Assembly (NCBI GenBank): GCA_002404395.1
Contig: DHJP01000154.1
Span: 1 to 15,849, forward strand
DNA: 15,849 bases
Source: Clostridiales bacterium UBA4717
GTDB lineage: Bacteria; Bacillota; Clostridia; Oscillospirales; CAG-272
Reading direction: 5' to 3'
Positions 7,827-14,656 of this stretch are shown here, in pieces. The position numbers and the translations under genes are program-made. The number at the start of each line of letters is the position of its first letter. The stretch's first letter is position 1. The notes under the pieces are model-generated. The model made no database searches, was not told the DNA's origin, and saw only the letters and a list, made by a program, of their open reading frames with translations.

Positions 7827-9125
7827 ATGTCGCTTCAAAGGCAAAAGGTAGCCGACGGCGTTTATGTGAATTGCCTGCCGACCGACAAATTCAAGGTCAA
7901 CGCAATTACCGTCTGTATTCAGACCGAGCTTAACGATAACAGTGCCGCCATGTGCGCACTTGCGGCAAAGGTGCTGATGCGCGGCTCCGAGAAATATCCG
8001 GATATGAGGGCGATCGAACGCCGCACCGACGAGCTTTATGCCGCCGAGCTGTCTGCTTCGGGCACACGATACGGCGAGGTCCAATGTATCACGCTCAGCG
8101 CCGATTTTCTGTCCTCGGAATACACCGAAGGCGATATAATACCCGACATAGTTGCGCTGATCGGCTCGCTGCTCTGTGAACCGCTTGTCGAAAACAACGG
8201 TTTCAAAATCGATTATACGGAAAGCGAAAAACGCAATCTGACCGAGCTTATCCGATCGCTCGGAGATAACAAGCGACTGTACGCGCAAAAACGCTGTGCG
8301 GAGGAAATGTGCGCAAACGAAGCCTACTCGATACCCGCCTACGGAAGAATCGAAACCGTCGAAAAAGCTGACGCCGCTTCACTGTATGCCTTTTATAAAG
8401 AATTGCTCCGCAGTTCGCCTATCGAGATCCTTTATACCGGAGACCTGTCCGCGTTTGAAGAGATCTGCAGCTGCTTCGAAACGCTTTTTTCAAAGATCAA
8501 ACGGGCAAAAAAATATCGCCGCTATGTTACCGTCATGCACAAACGCGCAGACTCAGCGCGTGAAGTCTGCGAGAACATGGAGATCTCCCAAGGGAAGCTC
8601 TCGATCGGACTTTCCACCGGCATCACGGGCAATCACGAAATGATCCCGGGACTTATCGTTGCAAATGAGATCTTAGGAGGCTCGGCTTCCTCAAAGCTTT
8701 TCATGAACGTGCGTGAAAAAATGAGCCTTTGCTACTATTGTTCAAGCACGGTCGAACGCAGCAAAGGGCTTATGTTTATAAATGCCGGTATTGAAAACGG
8801 AAATTATGAAATAGCCAAAAATGCAATAATTGCTCAGCTTGATGCAGTAAAGCAAGGCAATTTTACCGACGGTGAGTTTGAGAGTGCCAAAAGCTCGCTT
8901 ACCAATGCGTACCGCTCCGTAAGCGACAGCGTCGCCGCCATCGAATCCTGGTATCTTCCGCGCATAATGCTCGGCGACTCAACCACTCCCGAGAAACGCG
9001 TAGCCGAAGTGGCAAGTACCACCCGCGACGAAGTAATTAAAGCAATTTCGGAAGTCAGACCCGAGATATTCTATTTTCTCAAAGGCACGTCGGACGACAG
9101 TGAGGTGAGCGATGATGAGCTTTGA
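7827..9125 (+). CDS. yfmF: M16-family protein lacking the zinc motif (YmfF-like)
   Basis: This 432-aa protein has the M16 (pitrilysin-type) fold pattern but lacks the HxxEH zinc site. At the corresponding N-terminal place it reads MRAIERRTDELYAAELSAS. C-terminal M16 features remain: LSIGLSTGI, then NEILGGSASSKLFMNVREKMSLCYY. It matches the non-catalytic partner type named YmfF (also written YfmF), which with YmfH is required in Bacillus subtilis for 5-aminopentanol modification of elongation factor P. Here it overlaps the intact peptidase gene by 14 nt, so the two are surely co-translated and probably form a heterodimer. AAGGAG lies 11 nt before the ATG. The family is clear; the EF-P link is inferred from orthology and pairing. 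Confidence 0.85.
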   Translation: MSLQRQKVADGVYVNCLPTDKFKVNAITVCIQTELNDNSAAMCALAAKVLMRGSEKYPDMRAIERRTDELYAAELSASGTRYGEVQCITLSADFLSSEYTEGDIIPDIVALIGSLLCEPLVENNGFKIDYTESEKRNLTELIRSLGDNKRLYAQKRCAEEMCANEAYSIPAYGRIETVEKADAASLYAFYKELLRSSPIEILYTGDLSAFEEICSCFETLFSKIKRAKKYRRYVTVMHKRADSAREVCENMEISQGKLSIGLSTGITGNHEMIPGLIVANEILGGSASSKLFMNVREKMSLCYYCSSTVERSKGLMFINAGIENGNYEIAKNAIIAQLDAVKQGNFTDGEFESAKSSLTNAYRSVSDSVAAIESWYLPRIMLGDSTTPEKRVAEVASTTRDEVIKAISEVRPEIFYFLKGTSDDSEVSDDEL

Positions 9126-10401
9126 TAAGATAAAAAGCGATTTTCTTCACGAAGAATATACGTATTTCAAGCACAAAAGCGGACTTGACGTATACGTTTT
9201 CCCGAAAAATATGTCCTGCACATATGCGCTTTTTGCCACCAAGTACGGCTCGCTTGATAACAAATTCAAGCTTGAAGGCGATCGGGATTTCACCTGCGTG
9301 CCGGACGGAATAGCGCACTTTCTTGAACACAAAATGTTTGAAAGCGAAAACGGCGAGGATGTTTTTCTGCGTTTTGCAAAAACCGGTGCCTGCGCAAACG
9401 CGTATACCTCAAACAATATAACTGCATACCTGTTTTCCTGCACCGATAAGCTTTATGAATCGCTTGAAATACTGCTTGACTTTGTCACACATCCGTATTT
9501 CACCCGTGAAAACGTGCAGAAAGAGCAAGGAATAATTGCGCAGGAGATCAAAATGTACGACGATCACCCGGGAAGCCGGCTGTACTATGAGCTGCTCGGT
9601 GCGCTGTATCAAAAACACAACGTTAAGATCAATGTTGCAGGAACCGTCGAATCCATATCCGAGATCACCCCCGAGCTTTTGTATTCCTGCTACAATATTT
9701 TCTATAACCTCAACAATATGGCGCTCTGCGTATGCGGACGCGCCGAAGCCGAACGGGTCTGCGAGATCTGCGACAGGATCCTGGTCGAAGCGCCCAAACA
9801 AAAGATCATCAGAGAATATCCGAGCGAACCTGCAAATGTTGCCTCCGAATATGCCGAGGCGCACCTTGAAGTCGCTTCGCCGATGTTTGCGATCGGTGTA
9901 AAAGATATTGAAATCAGCGAAGATCCGAGCGTGAGACTCAGAAAAAGCGCCGTTGCGGATATTGCGATAAAAATGCTTTTCGGCAAAACCTCGCGGTTTT
10001 ACAACGAGCTGTACGAGAGCGGACTCGTGCAACCCGGTCTGAACTGCGAGTATGAACACAACCGCAGCTTCTCGTTTATGTCGATAGACGGACGCAGCCG
10101 CGAACCGCGCCGTGTATATGAGTATTTTCTCAAATATATAAAAGAGATAAAGCAGGCTCCGCTGCCCGAAAGCGAATTTGAAATCGCCAAGCGCGTGAAG
10201 CTTGCCTCCTTTGTGGGTCTGTTTGACTCCACCGACGATATCGCAAACGAATTTTTGTCCTTCATCTTCGACGGCGCTACGGTGTTCGACTATGTCAAAG
10301 CGCTGTCTGACATCAGGTACGATGAAGTAATAAAATTTGTAAATGAGTTGTTCAAAGAGTCGGCTTGCTCACTCGCTGCCGTGCTCCCGCTGAAAAAATG
10401 A
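9112..10401 (+). CDS. yfmH: M16-family zinc metalloprotease (YmfH-like)
   Basis: This is a 429-aa M16B-type peptidase. The inverted zinc motif HFLEH is at residues 69-73 (His69, Glu72, His73). The third zinc ligand is probably Glu145 in QGIIAQEIKMYDD, 76 residues after His69, the family's usual distance. GACANAYTSNNITAYLFSC (93-111) is also typical. It is the likely active subunit paired with the upstream degenerate M16 protein, the same arrangement as ymfF-ymfH in Bacillus. GAGGTG just upstream serves either ATG (9112 or 9115). The end of the gene is followed by a 143-nt gap before lgt. A general role in peptide turnover is an alternative to EF-P modification. Confidence 0.88.
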   Translation: MMSFDKIKSDFLHEEYTYFKHKSGLDVYVFPKNMSCTYALFATKYGSLDNKFKLEGDRDFTCVPDGIAHFLEHKMFESENGEDVFLRFAKTGACANAYTSNNITAYLFSCTDKLYESLEILLDFVTHPYFTRENVQKEQGIIAQEIKMYDDHPGSRLYYELLGALYQKHNVKINVAGTVESISEITPELLYSCYNIFYNLNNMALCVCGRAEAERVCEICDRILVEAPKQKIIREYPSEPANVASEYAEAHLEVASPMFAIGVKDIEISEDPSVRLRKSAVADIAIKMLFGKTSRFYNELYESGLVQPGLNCEYEHNRSFSFMSIDGRSREPRRVYEYFLKYIKEIKQAPLPESEFEIAKRVKLASFVGLFDSTDDIANEFLSFIFDGATVFDYVKALSDIRYDEVIKFVNELFKESACSLAAVLPLKK

Positions 10402-10544
10402 TTTGCGGGAACGCTCTGCGATTTCGAGTGCGGACGCGTGAAAAATTTTGACAATATCGGTCAAAAAGGTGCGGCATATACGCCCTGAGCACGGAGTCGG
10501 AATGCGTGTATCGGACCGACATACCAAGAAAGGATATTCGAAGC

Positions 10545-11450
10545 ATGAATACTGTTAATTTCATATCTTTTCCCGGACTTGGGATAGGTGAAATGAGGAT
10601 CGACAAGATTGCCTTTTCGGTTTTCGGGCTTGAGATCCGTTGGTACGGCATAATCATCGCATTTGCAATGATCGCCGGATTCACGCTTGCCTGCAGGCGT
10701 GCCAAAAAGGTCGGGATCAGCGTCGATTCCATGCTTGACTATGGAATATACACTATTATTTTCGGCGTGATCGGCGCGAGACTGTACTATGTTATTTTCT
10801 CAGGCGGCTCATATCACAGCTTCTATGATGTAATAGCCATATGGAACGGCGGGCTAGCGATATACGGAGGACTGATTGCCGGAATAATTACGGTATTCAC
10901 CGTATGTCGCATAAAAAAGCAATCTTTTCCCGCCATGCTTGACATTATCGCTCCCTGCGCAATGCTCGGTCAGGTGATCGGCAGATGGGGAAATTTCGTA
11001 AATGCCGAGGCATACGGCTACAATCCCGACAAGATCGCACTTTACGAGAACAGCTTTCTCAGAATGGATATACGCGCTGACGGAAGCGAGTTTGTCAGAC
11101 ATACCATGCCGACTTTTTTGCTTGAGTCGCTGTGGAATCTCATCGGACTTATCCTGATACTGCTTGTGGTCGACAGACTTAAAAAATATGACGGTCAGAT
11201 AGTGCTGTTTTATCTGACCTGGTACGGACTCGGCAGGACCTTCATTGAAATGCTTCGTTCGGACAGCCTCTATATCTCGGATATACGCGTTTCAAGTCTG
11301 CTCGGTTTTCTTTGCTTCCTCTCGGGACTTGCACTTATGATAATCTTCGGATTGAAAGCAAAACGCAAAAAGCTTGATGAAGTACCGTATGAAAGCATTT
11401 ATTCAAAGAATGAGAGCACATCGGATCAAAGCGGCAGCAATGCCGATTAA
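10545..11450 (+). CDS. lgt: Prolipoprotein diacylglyceryl transferase
   Basis: Lgt transfers diacylglycerol from phosphatidylglycerol to the lipobox cysteine of prolipoproteins, the first step of lipoprotein maturation at the cell membrane. The 301-aa protein shows the family order: FGLEIRWYGIIIAFAMI (27-43), GARLYYVIF, GGLAIYGGLIAG (102-113), the Lgt signature GQVIGRWGNFVNAEAYG (142-158), and GLGRTFIEMLRSDSL near the C-terminus. About seven membrane segments are visible, and a charged tail ends the protein. I chose ATG 10545, preceded by GAAAGGA at about 10 nt, over an in-frame GTG at 10506 because the family normally begins close to the FPGLGI segment. folD follows after 23 nt, so the two are probably co-transcribed. 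Confidence 0.95.
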   Translation: MNTVNFISFPGLGIGEMRIDKIAFSVFGLEIRWYGIIIAFAMIAGFTLACRRAKKVGISVDSMLDYGIYTIIFGVIGARLYYVIFSGGSYHSFYDVIAIWNGGLAIYGGLIAGIITVFTVCRIKKQSFPAMLDIIAPCAMLGQVIGRWGNFVNAEAYGYNPDKIALYENSFLRMDIRADGSEFVRHTMPTFLLESLWNLIGLILILLVVDRLKKYDGQIVLFYLTWYGLGRTFIEMLRSDSLYISDIRVSSLLGFLCFLSGLALMIIFGLKAKRKKLDEVPYESIYSKNESTSDQSGSNAD

Positions 11451-11473
11451 GCGGTCTCGGAAGGAGCAGATCA

Positions 11474-12328
11474 GTGGCAATTATTATCAACGGAAAAGAA
11501 ATAGCCGCGCGCGTCAGGACGCGTATTGCGGAGTCGGTCAAGGCGCTTGAAGCGCAAAACATCAAGCCCGGACTTGCGGTTGTGATCGTCGGAAACGATC
11601 CCGCCTCCAAAGTCTACGTAAGAAACAAGCACCGCGCCTGCGAAGAGGTCGGTATCTATTCGGAGGTCCATGAACTTTCCGAGGACACCTCCGAAAATGA
11701 ATTGCTTGCGCTTATAGAAAAGCTCAATAAGGATCCGAAGCTTAACGGGATCCTGGTACAGCTTCCTCTGCCGAAGCACCTTCACGATAAAACCGTTATT
11801 GACGCAATAGATCCGGCCAAAGACGTAGATGCCTTCTCGGAAGTCAATGTCGGCAGGATAATGCTCGGCGATTATAATTTTCTTCCCTGCACACCGGCAG
11901 GCGTAATGGAACTTTTGCGCGAAAGCGGAATTGATCCCTCGGGGCGTACCTGTGTTATTGTCGGCAGAAGCAACATTGTCGGCAAACCTATGGCAATGCT
12001 TTTGCTCCATGCAAACGGCACGGTCACGATATGCCATTCCCGCACTCAGAATCTTGCCGAAGTAACCAAAACCGCAGATATTCTGGTCGTCGCGATCGGC
12101 AAAGCCGACTTCATTACCGGAGATATGGTAAAAGAGGGAGCGGTCGTCATAGACGTGGGAATGAACCGCCGCCCGGACGGCAAGCTCACCGGCGACGTGG
12201 ATTTTGCAAGCGTAGAGCCTAAGGCATCATACATAACCCCCGTACCGGGAGGGGTCGGACCGATGACCATTACAATGCTGCTTGAAAACACGCTCAGAGC
12301 GGCAAAACTGCAAAACGGAATAGGATAG
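11474..12328 (+). CDS. folD: Bifunctional methylenetetrahydrofolate dehydrogenase / cyclohydrolase
   Basis: FolD interconverts 5,10-methylene-, 5,10-methenyl- and 10-formyl-tetrahydrofolate, with NADP as cofactor, in one-carbon metabolism. The 284-aa length is standard. Visible signatures are KVYVRNKHRACEEVGI (Tyr48 and catalytic Lys52), NGILVQLPLPKHL (Gln96), DPAKDVDAF, PCTPAGVMELL, the Rossmann-fold loop GRSNIVGKPMAMLLL, VVIDVGMNR and the C-terminal PVPGGVGPMTITMLLENT. The start is GTG at 11474, with AAGGAG 7 nt upstream. It follows lgt closely on the same strand. Confidence 0.97.
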   Translation: MAIIINGKEIAARVRTRIAESVKALEAQNIKPGLAVVIVGNDPASKVYVRNKHRACEEVGIYSEVHELSEDTSENELLALIEKLNKDPKLNGILVQLPLPKHLHDKTVIDAIDPAKDVDAFSEVNVGRIMLGDYNFLPCTPAGVMELLRESGIDPSGRTCVIVGRSNIVGKPMAMLLLHANGTVTICHSRTQNLAEVTKTADILVVAIGKADFITGDMVKEGAVVIDVGMNRRPDGKLTGDVDFASVEPKASYITPVPGGVGPMTITMLLENTLRAAKLQNGIG

Positions 12329-12394
12329 CCTATCCGCAAAAAGCAGAATCACGTAGTTTTTTTGACAGCAAGCGTGCGTTTTTTCAAAAAACTA

Positions 12395-12424
12395 TTGACA
12401 AGCTCAGGTCGGAAATGGTATAAT
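12395..12424 (+). promoter_or_regulatory. Sigma-A promoter of rplU-prp-rpmA
   Basis: A consensus TTGACA (12395-12400) and a consensus TATAAT (12419-12424) are spaced 18 nt apart. An 11-bp imperfect inverted repeat of A/T runs (12354-12365 with 12384-12394) lies directly upstream of the -35 box. Confidence 0.88.
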
Positions 12425-12503
12425 GATATGCCGCATGGAAAAGGTGAAAGCTCAGCTTGTGAGCACCTTAACAGCGAGACATAATGAAAGTGAGGTGCTT
12501 TTC
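12425..12503 (+). ncRNA. Probable L21-type ribosomal protein leader
   Basis: The 5' leader between the promoter and rplU folds into a hairpin: AAGGT (12441-12445) pairs with ACCTT (12465-12469) and GCTCA (12450-12454) with TGAGC (12460-12464), with a GAAA internal bulge and a 5-nt loop. The rplU Shine-Dalgarno follows about 22 nt later. Firmicutes carry an L21 leader at this place, thought to mediate autoregulation by L21. Assignment to that family rests on position and the hairpin only. Confidence 0.6.
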
Positions 12504-12812
12504 GTGTACGCAATAATCGTAACGGGCGGAAAGCAGTACAAAGTAGCCGAAGGCGACGTAGTTTTTGTAGAAAAGCTCGGCGCGGCTGACGGTGAAACCA
12601 TTACCTTTGACAAAGTGCTTGCAGTCTGCACAGATGACGGTCTTAAACTCGGAGCTCCCTACGTTGAGGGTGCAACGGTCAAGGCAACCGTCGTTAAGAA
12701 CGGTAAGGGCAAGAAGATCCATATTCTTAAGTACAAGTCCAAGAAAGACTCGAAAAAGAAGATCGGTCACAGACAGCCTTACACCAAGGTACAGATCAAC
12801 GCAATCGGCTGA
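12504..12812 (+). CDS. rplU: 50S ribosomal protein L21
   Basis: L21 binds 23S rRNA in the large ribosomal subunit. The 102-residue product matches the family in length and motifs: [17 protein letters not shown] at the N-terminus, VFVEKL, and the basic C-terminal block [29 protein letters not shown]. The start is a GTG at 12504, preceded by GAGGTG (12492-12497) at 6 nt. A longer in-frame reading from 12423 would put the -10 box and leader hairpin inside the gene, so I rejected it. It is the first gene of the classical rplU-prp-rpmA operon. Confidence 0.97.
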   Translation: MYAIIVTGGKQYKVAEGDVVFVEKLGAADGETITFDKVLAVCTDDGLKLGAPYVEGATVKATVVKNGKGKKIHILKYKSKKDSKKKIGHRQPYTKVQINAIG

Positions 12813-12833
12813 TCTTGAAAGATACGGTCTGTT

Positions 12834-13214
12834 ATGACAAAAGTAACTTTCTTTACATCGGACGGAGTTTTCTACGGGTTTGAGGAAACGGGACACACGC
12901 TGTATGCGGATGCCGGAGACGATGTACTCTGCGCCGCCCTTTCTTCAATGACAATGCTTATCATCAACACGATCGAAGTCGGATACGGTTCGCGTGCCGA
13001 CTATGTGATAGATGAAGATACCACAACGGTAAAGCTTACCGCACTTGCCGCGCTTCCGGCTTTTTCGGACGACGAATGTGTGAGCTTTGCGATCAGCGGT
13101 CTGCTTGCTGCGTATTATCACCAGCTTGAGGAGCTTGTTGAAGAGTATTATGATTATCTTGATGTGTGTGTAGTTGAAAGGCTCCCGGGAGAACCGAATG
13201 AAGCAAACACTTAA
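12834..13214 (+). CDS. prp: Ribosomal-processing cysteine protease Prp
   Basis: Prp (YsxB family) removes the short N-terminal extension of L27, an essential step in Firmicutes that have the extended form. The 126-aa protein carries the catalytic pair in [21 protein letters not shown]: His21 and Cys33, with the usual spacing. The acidic C-terminal half is normal for the family. The gene lies between rplU (21 nt gap) and rpmA (28 nt gap), its conserved place. Its Shine-Dalgarno is weak (GAAAGA), suggesting translation coupled to rplU, which would keep protease levels low. Confidence 0.93.
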   Translation: MTKVTFFTSDGVFYGFEETGHTLYADAGDDVLCAALSSMTMLIINTIEVGYGSRADYVIDEDTTTVKLTALAALPAFSDDECVSFAISGLLAAYYHQLEELVEEYYDYLDVCVVERLPGEPNEANT

Positions 13215-13242
13215 TTATCAGGTATTGGAGGTGCAGCAGAAA

Positions 13243-13521
13243 ATGCTTAAACTCAGCTTACAGTTCTTCGCTCACAAAAAGGGCGTCGGCTCGACCAAGA
13301 ACGGTCGTGACAGCGAAGCTAAACGCCTCGGCGTTAAGCGTTCGGACGGTCAGGCTGTCAGAGCGGGCAACATCATCATCAGACAGAGAGGCACAGCCGT
13401 TCACCCCGGCAACAATGTCGGTATCGGTAAGGACGACACGCTTTTCGCTCTTATTGACGGAACCGTAAAGTTCGAGCATATCGCAGGCGGCCGTAAGGCA
13501 GTCAGCGTTTATGCAGACTGA
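13243..13521 (+). CDS. rpmA: 50S ribosomal protein L27, N-terminally extended form
   Basis: L27 reaches into the peptidyl-transferase centre with its N-terminal arm. The 92-aa product begins [14 protein letters not shown]. The first nine residues (MLKLSLQFF) are the extension found in Firmicutes, and Prp is expected to cut between Phe9 and Ala10. The core is typical: [54 protein letters not shown] strong GGAGGTG lies 9 nt before the ATG at 13243. A longer in-frame ORF from 13174 would overlap prp and lacks support. A terminator follows directly, so obg is not part of this unit. Confidence 0.98.
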   Translation: MLKLSLQFFAHKKGVGSTKNGRDSEAKRLGVKRSDGQAVRAGNIIIRQRGTAVHPGNNVGIGKDDTLFALIDGTVKFEHIAGGRKAVSVYAD

Positions 13522-13539
13522 TTCGTGATCGAAGCAAGT

Positions 13540-13576
13540 AAAGGCAACGGGAAATATCCCGTTGCCTTTTGCTTTT
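13540..13576 (+). terminator. Intrinsic terminator of rplU-prp-rpmA
   Basis: A perfect 13-bp stem (13540-13552 with 13557-13569) with a 4-nt loop is followed by TGCTTTTT. It begins 18 nt after the rpmA stop codon. No T run follows on the minus strand, so it probably acts only in this direction. Confidence 0.92.
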
Positions 13577-13631
13577 TATATAATTCTGTATTAACCCGCA
13601 TACTCATGGATACGAGCATACAAAAATGCGT

Positions 13632-14108
13632 TTAACCGCGTTCTTGAAGTTGATTTTTTAGATATATTCGGTTTGCAAGTTTTACAATAAATATACCGAC
13701 CGCCGCCCCGCAGGCATCAATAAGCACATCCCTGACCTGCGGTGAACGCCCCGGAGACAAGAACTGCGACAGCTCATCAAGTGAGGCTATAAGCACGCAA
13801 AACGCAAGGCAAAACAACAGATAGCGTTTATTCAACCGACCGACGGCAGAAGCAAGCGTGAGCGAAGCGAGCACGCCGAGCACGGCAAATTCGGTCATAT
13901 GCGCGGCTTTTCTGATAACAAATGAGCTGAAATTGACTTCAACGCCGAACAGCTCATCAACAAATGTCGCGATCAGTTTTGTCACGCCGTCACTGTCTGC
14001 GGTAGATTCATCGGCAGAACGCGAAGAAAAAGCGAATATGACCGCACACCACAAAAGGGTAAGCGCGAGCAGAATGACCGTAACCGGTCGGAGTTTGATT
14101 TTTTTCAT
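13632..14108 (-). CDS. VanZ-family membrane protein
   Basis: This is a 158-aa integral membrane protein of the VanZ-like family. The prototype raises teicoplanin resistance by an unknown mechanism; most relatives have no assigned role. An N-terminal membrane segment (VTVILLALTLLWCAVIFAFSS) precedes the family core: FVIRKAAHMTEFAVLGVLASL, CVLIASLDELSQFLSPGR and QVRDVLIDACGAAVGIFIV. Four membrane segments are visible. No van cluster surrounds it, so a resistance function should not be assumed. The ATG at 14108 gives the expected MKKIK start; an in-frame GTG at 14120 abuts a hairpin. Neither has a good Shine-Dalgarno. Confidence 0.87.
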   Translation of the reverse strand: MKKIKLRPVTVILLALTLLWCAVIFAFSSRSADESTADSDGVTKLIATFVDELFGVEVNFSSFVIRKAAHMTEFAVLGVLASLTLASAVGRLNKRYLLFCLAFCVLIASLDELSQFLSPGRSPQVRDVLIDACGAAVGIFIVKLANRIYLKNQLQERG

Positions 14109-14120
14109 AATAAGCTTCAC

Positions 14121-14143
14121 GCCGCCGCAGGCGGCTCAAAAAG
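14121..14143 (+). repeat. Short dispersed hairpin element, copy 3 (upstream of the VanZ gene)
   Basis: GCCGCCGCAGGCGGC (14121-14135) is a perfect 6-bp hairpin followed by TCAAAAAG. Relative to copy 2 the core differs at four positions, which form two compensatory pairs (T:A to C:G and G:C to C:G), so pairing is kept. Read toward the VanZ gene it ends exactly 12 nt before the ATG at 14108, the same distance as copy 1 from the MgtC-family start. Confidence 0.55.
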
Positions 14144-14421
14144 CAAACGTGGATTTCCATTTAACAACGCTGATGATAGCGTGCAAGCCCCATTTTCGGA
14201 ATATTACTGAGTGAAACTTGAGCTCTCGCTTAATGTGGACTAAACTTTCACTCCGTTCCTTCAATTCAGTCCGAAACACAATATATTTTATAAGTATAAA
14301 CCTGTTATATTACACAGTGATGAACAAATTCAAAAGTCGTTTCCATTTATAAACTGTGAAATGCAAAATCCGATATAAATTTGCAGTGAAAATTACCACA
14401 CATGAAATTTCACTGCAACTA
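14144..14421. other. Divergent intergenic region without a recognised gene
   Basis: Between the VanZ gene and the small ORF/transporter unit I see no supported coding sequence. The stretch holds an 8-nt inverted repeat GAGTGAAA/TTTCACTC (14209-14216 and 14246-14253), an AT-rich part (about 14280-14380) with no clean promoter toward VanZ, and the 36-bp inverted repeat described separately. Confidence 0.6.
14382..14417. promoter_or_regulatory. 36-bp inverted repeat, candidate operator
   Basis: Arms TGCAGTGAAA (14382-14391) and TTTCACTGCA (14408-14417) are perfect 10-bp complements, and two further pairs form after one mismatch. The repeat ends 4 nt before the -35 box of the downstream promoter. 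No T run follows. Position and symmetry suit a dimeric activator or repressor site; the cognate protein is unknown. Confidence 0.5.
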
Positions 14422-14450
14422 TTGCAATTTCCGTTCAAATGGTGTATAAT
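14422..14450 (+). promoter_or_regulatory. Sigma-A promoter of the small ORF and CNNM/CorC gene
   Basis: TTGCAA (14422-14427) and TATAAT (14445-14450) are separated by exactly 17 nt. A transcript would begin near 14457, giving a leader of about 200 nt before the transporter start. Confidence 0.8.
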
Positions 14451-14489
14451 AAAAAGTAATATATTCCTGAAAGGTGTGTGAATAACAGT

Positions 14490-14579
14490 ATGGGCGATAA
14501 ACCCGCTCCGCACCACCGATGTATCTTCACAAAGTACAAAGACGATTCATCGCTGTGCGAACCGTGTGAACCTCCGTAA
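14490..14579 (+). CDS. Putative 29-aa leader peptide
   Basis: A 29-codon ORF lies in the transcribed leader of the CNNM/CorC gene. It starts MGDKPAPHHRC and ends LCEPCEPP before TAA. It contains three Cys, two adjacent His and five prolines. An AAGGTG motif (14471-14476) lies 13 nt before the ATG, longer than ideal; an in-frame GTG at 14478 is too close to it. I do not recognise a family. Its last codons (CCT CCG TAA) form the anti-Shine-Dalgarno arm described in the next feature, which argues for a regulatory role. It could also be a fortuitous ORF. Confidence 0.4.
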   Translation: MGDKPAPHHRCIFTKYKDDSSLCEPCEPP

Positions 14580-14643
14580 TCGTATGCCGAAAACAAAACG
14601 GTTACATTAACAAAAGCAAAACGATTTATTTTACATACGGAGG
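14571..14643 (+). promoter_or_regulatory. Possible Shine-Dalgarno-sequestering structure before the CNNM/CorC gene
   Basis: CCTCCGTA (14571-14578), at the end and stop codon of the small ORF, is perfectly complementary to TACGGAGG (14636-14643), the ribosome binding site of the transporter gene. A competing stem is possible between GTAATCG (14576-14582) and CGGTTAC (14599-14605), with one G-U pair; it shares three bases with the first. The two folds exclude each other at those bases. A ribosome at the small-ORF stop would cover the anti-SD arm. Confidence 0.45.
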
Positions 14644-14656
14644 ACACATACATAAT

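Noticed and set aside
9409..10059. 216-aa minus-strand reading frame opposite the M16 peptidase
   Set aside because: The plus-strand gene has clear family motifs; the opposite frame has none.
10448..10476. TTGACA upstream of lgt as a promoter
   Set aside because: No acceptable -10 box lies 16-18 nt downstream; the nearest resemblance (CATATA) is about 21 nt away.
12323..12335. Small hairpin over the folD stop codon
   Set aside because: It has only a 5-bp stem with a 3-nt loop, and the T run begins more than 20 nt later, so it is not a credible terminator.
12354..12394. Inverted repeat of T and A runs after folD as a terminator
   Set aside because: The stem is almost entirely A/T with a bulge and a long loop, and no T run follows. 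It abuts the rplU -35 box.
13598..13622. Imperfect hairpin downstream of the VanZ gene as its terminator
   Set aside because: Pairing on the minus strand needs two G-U pairs and no T run follows.
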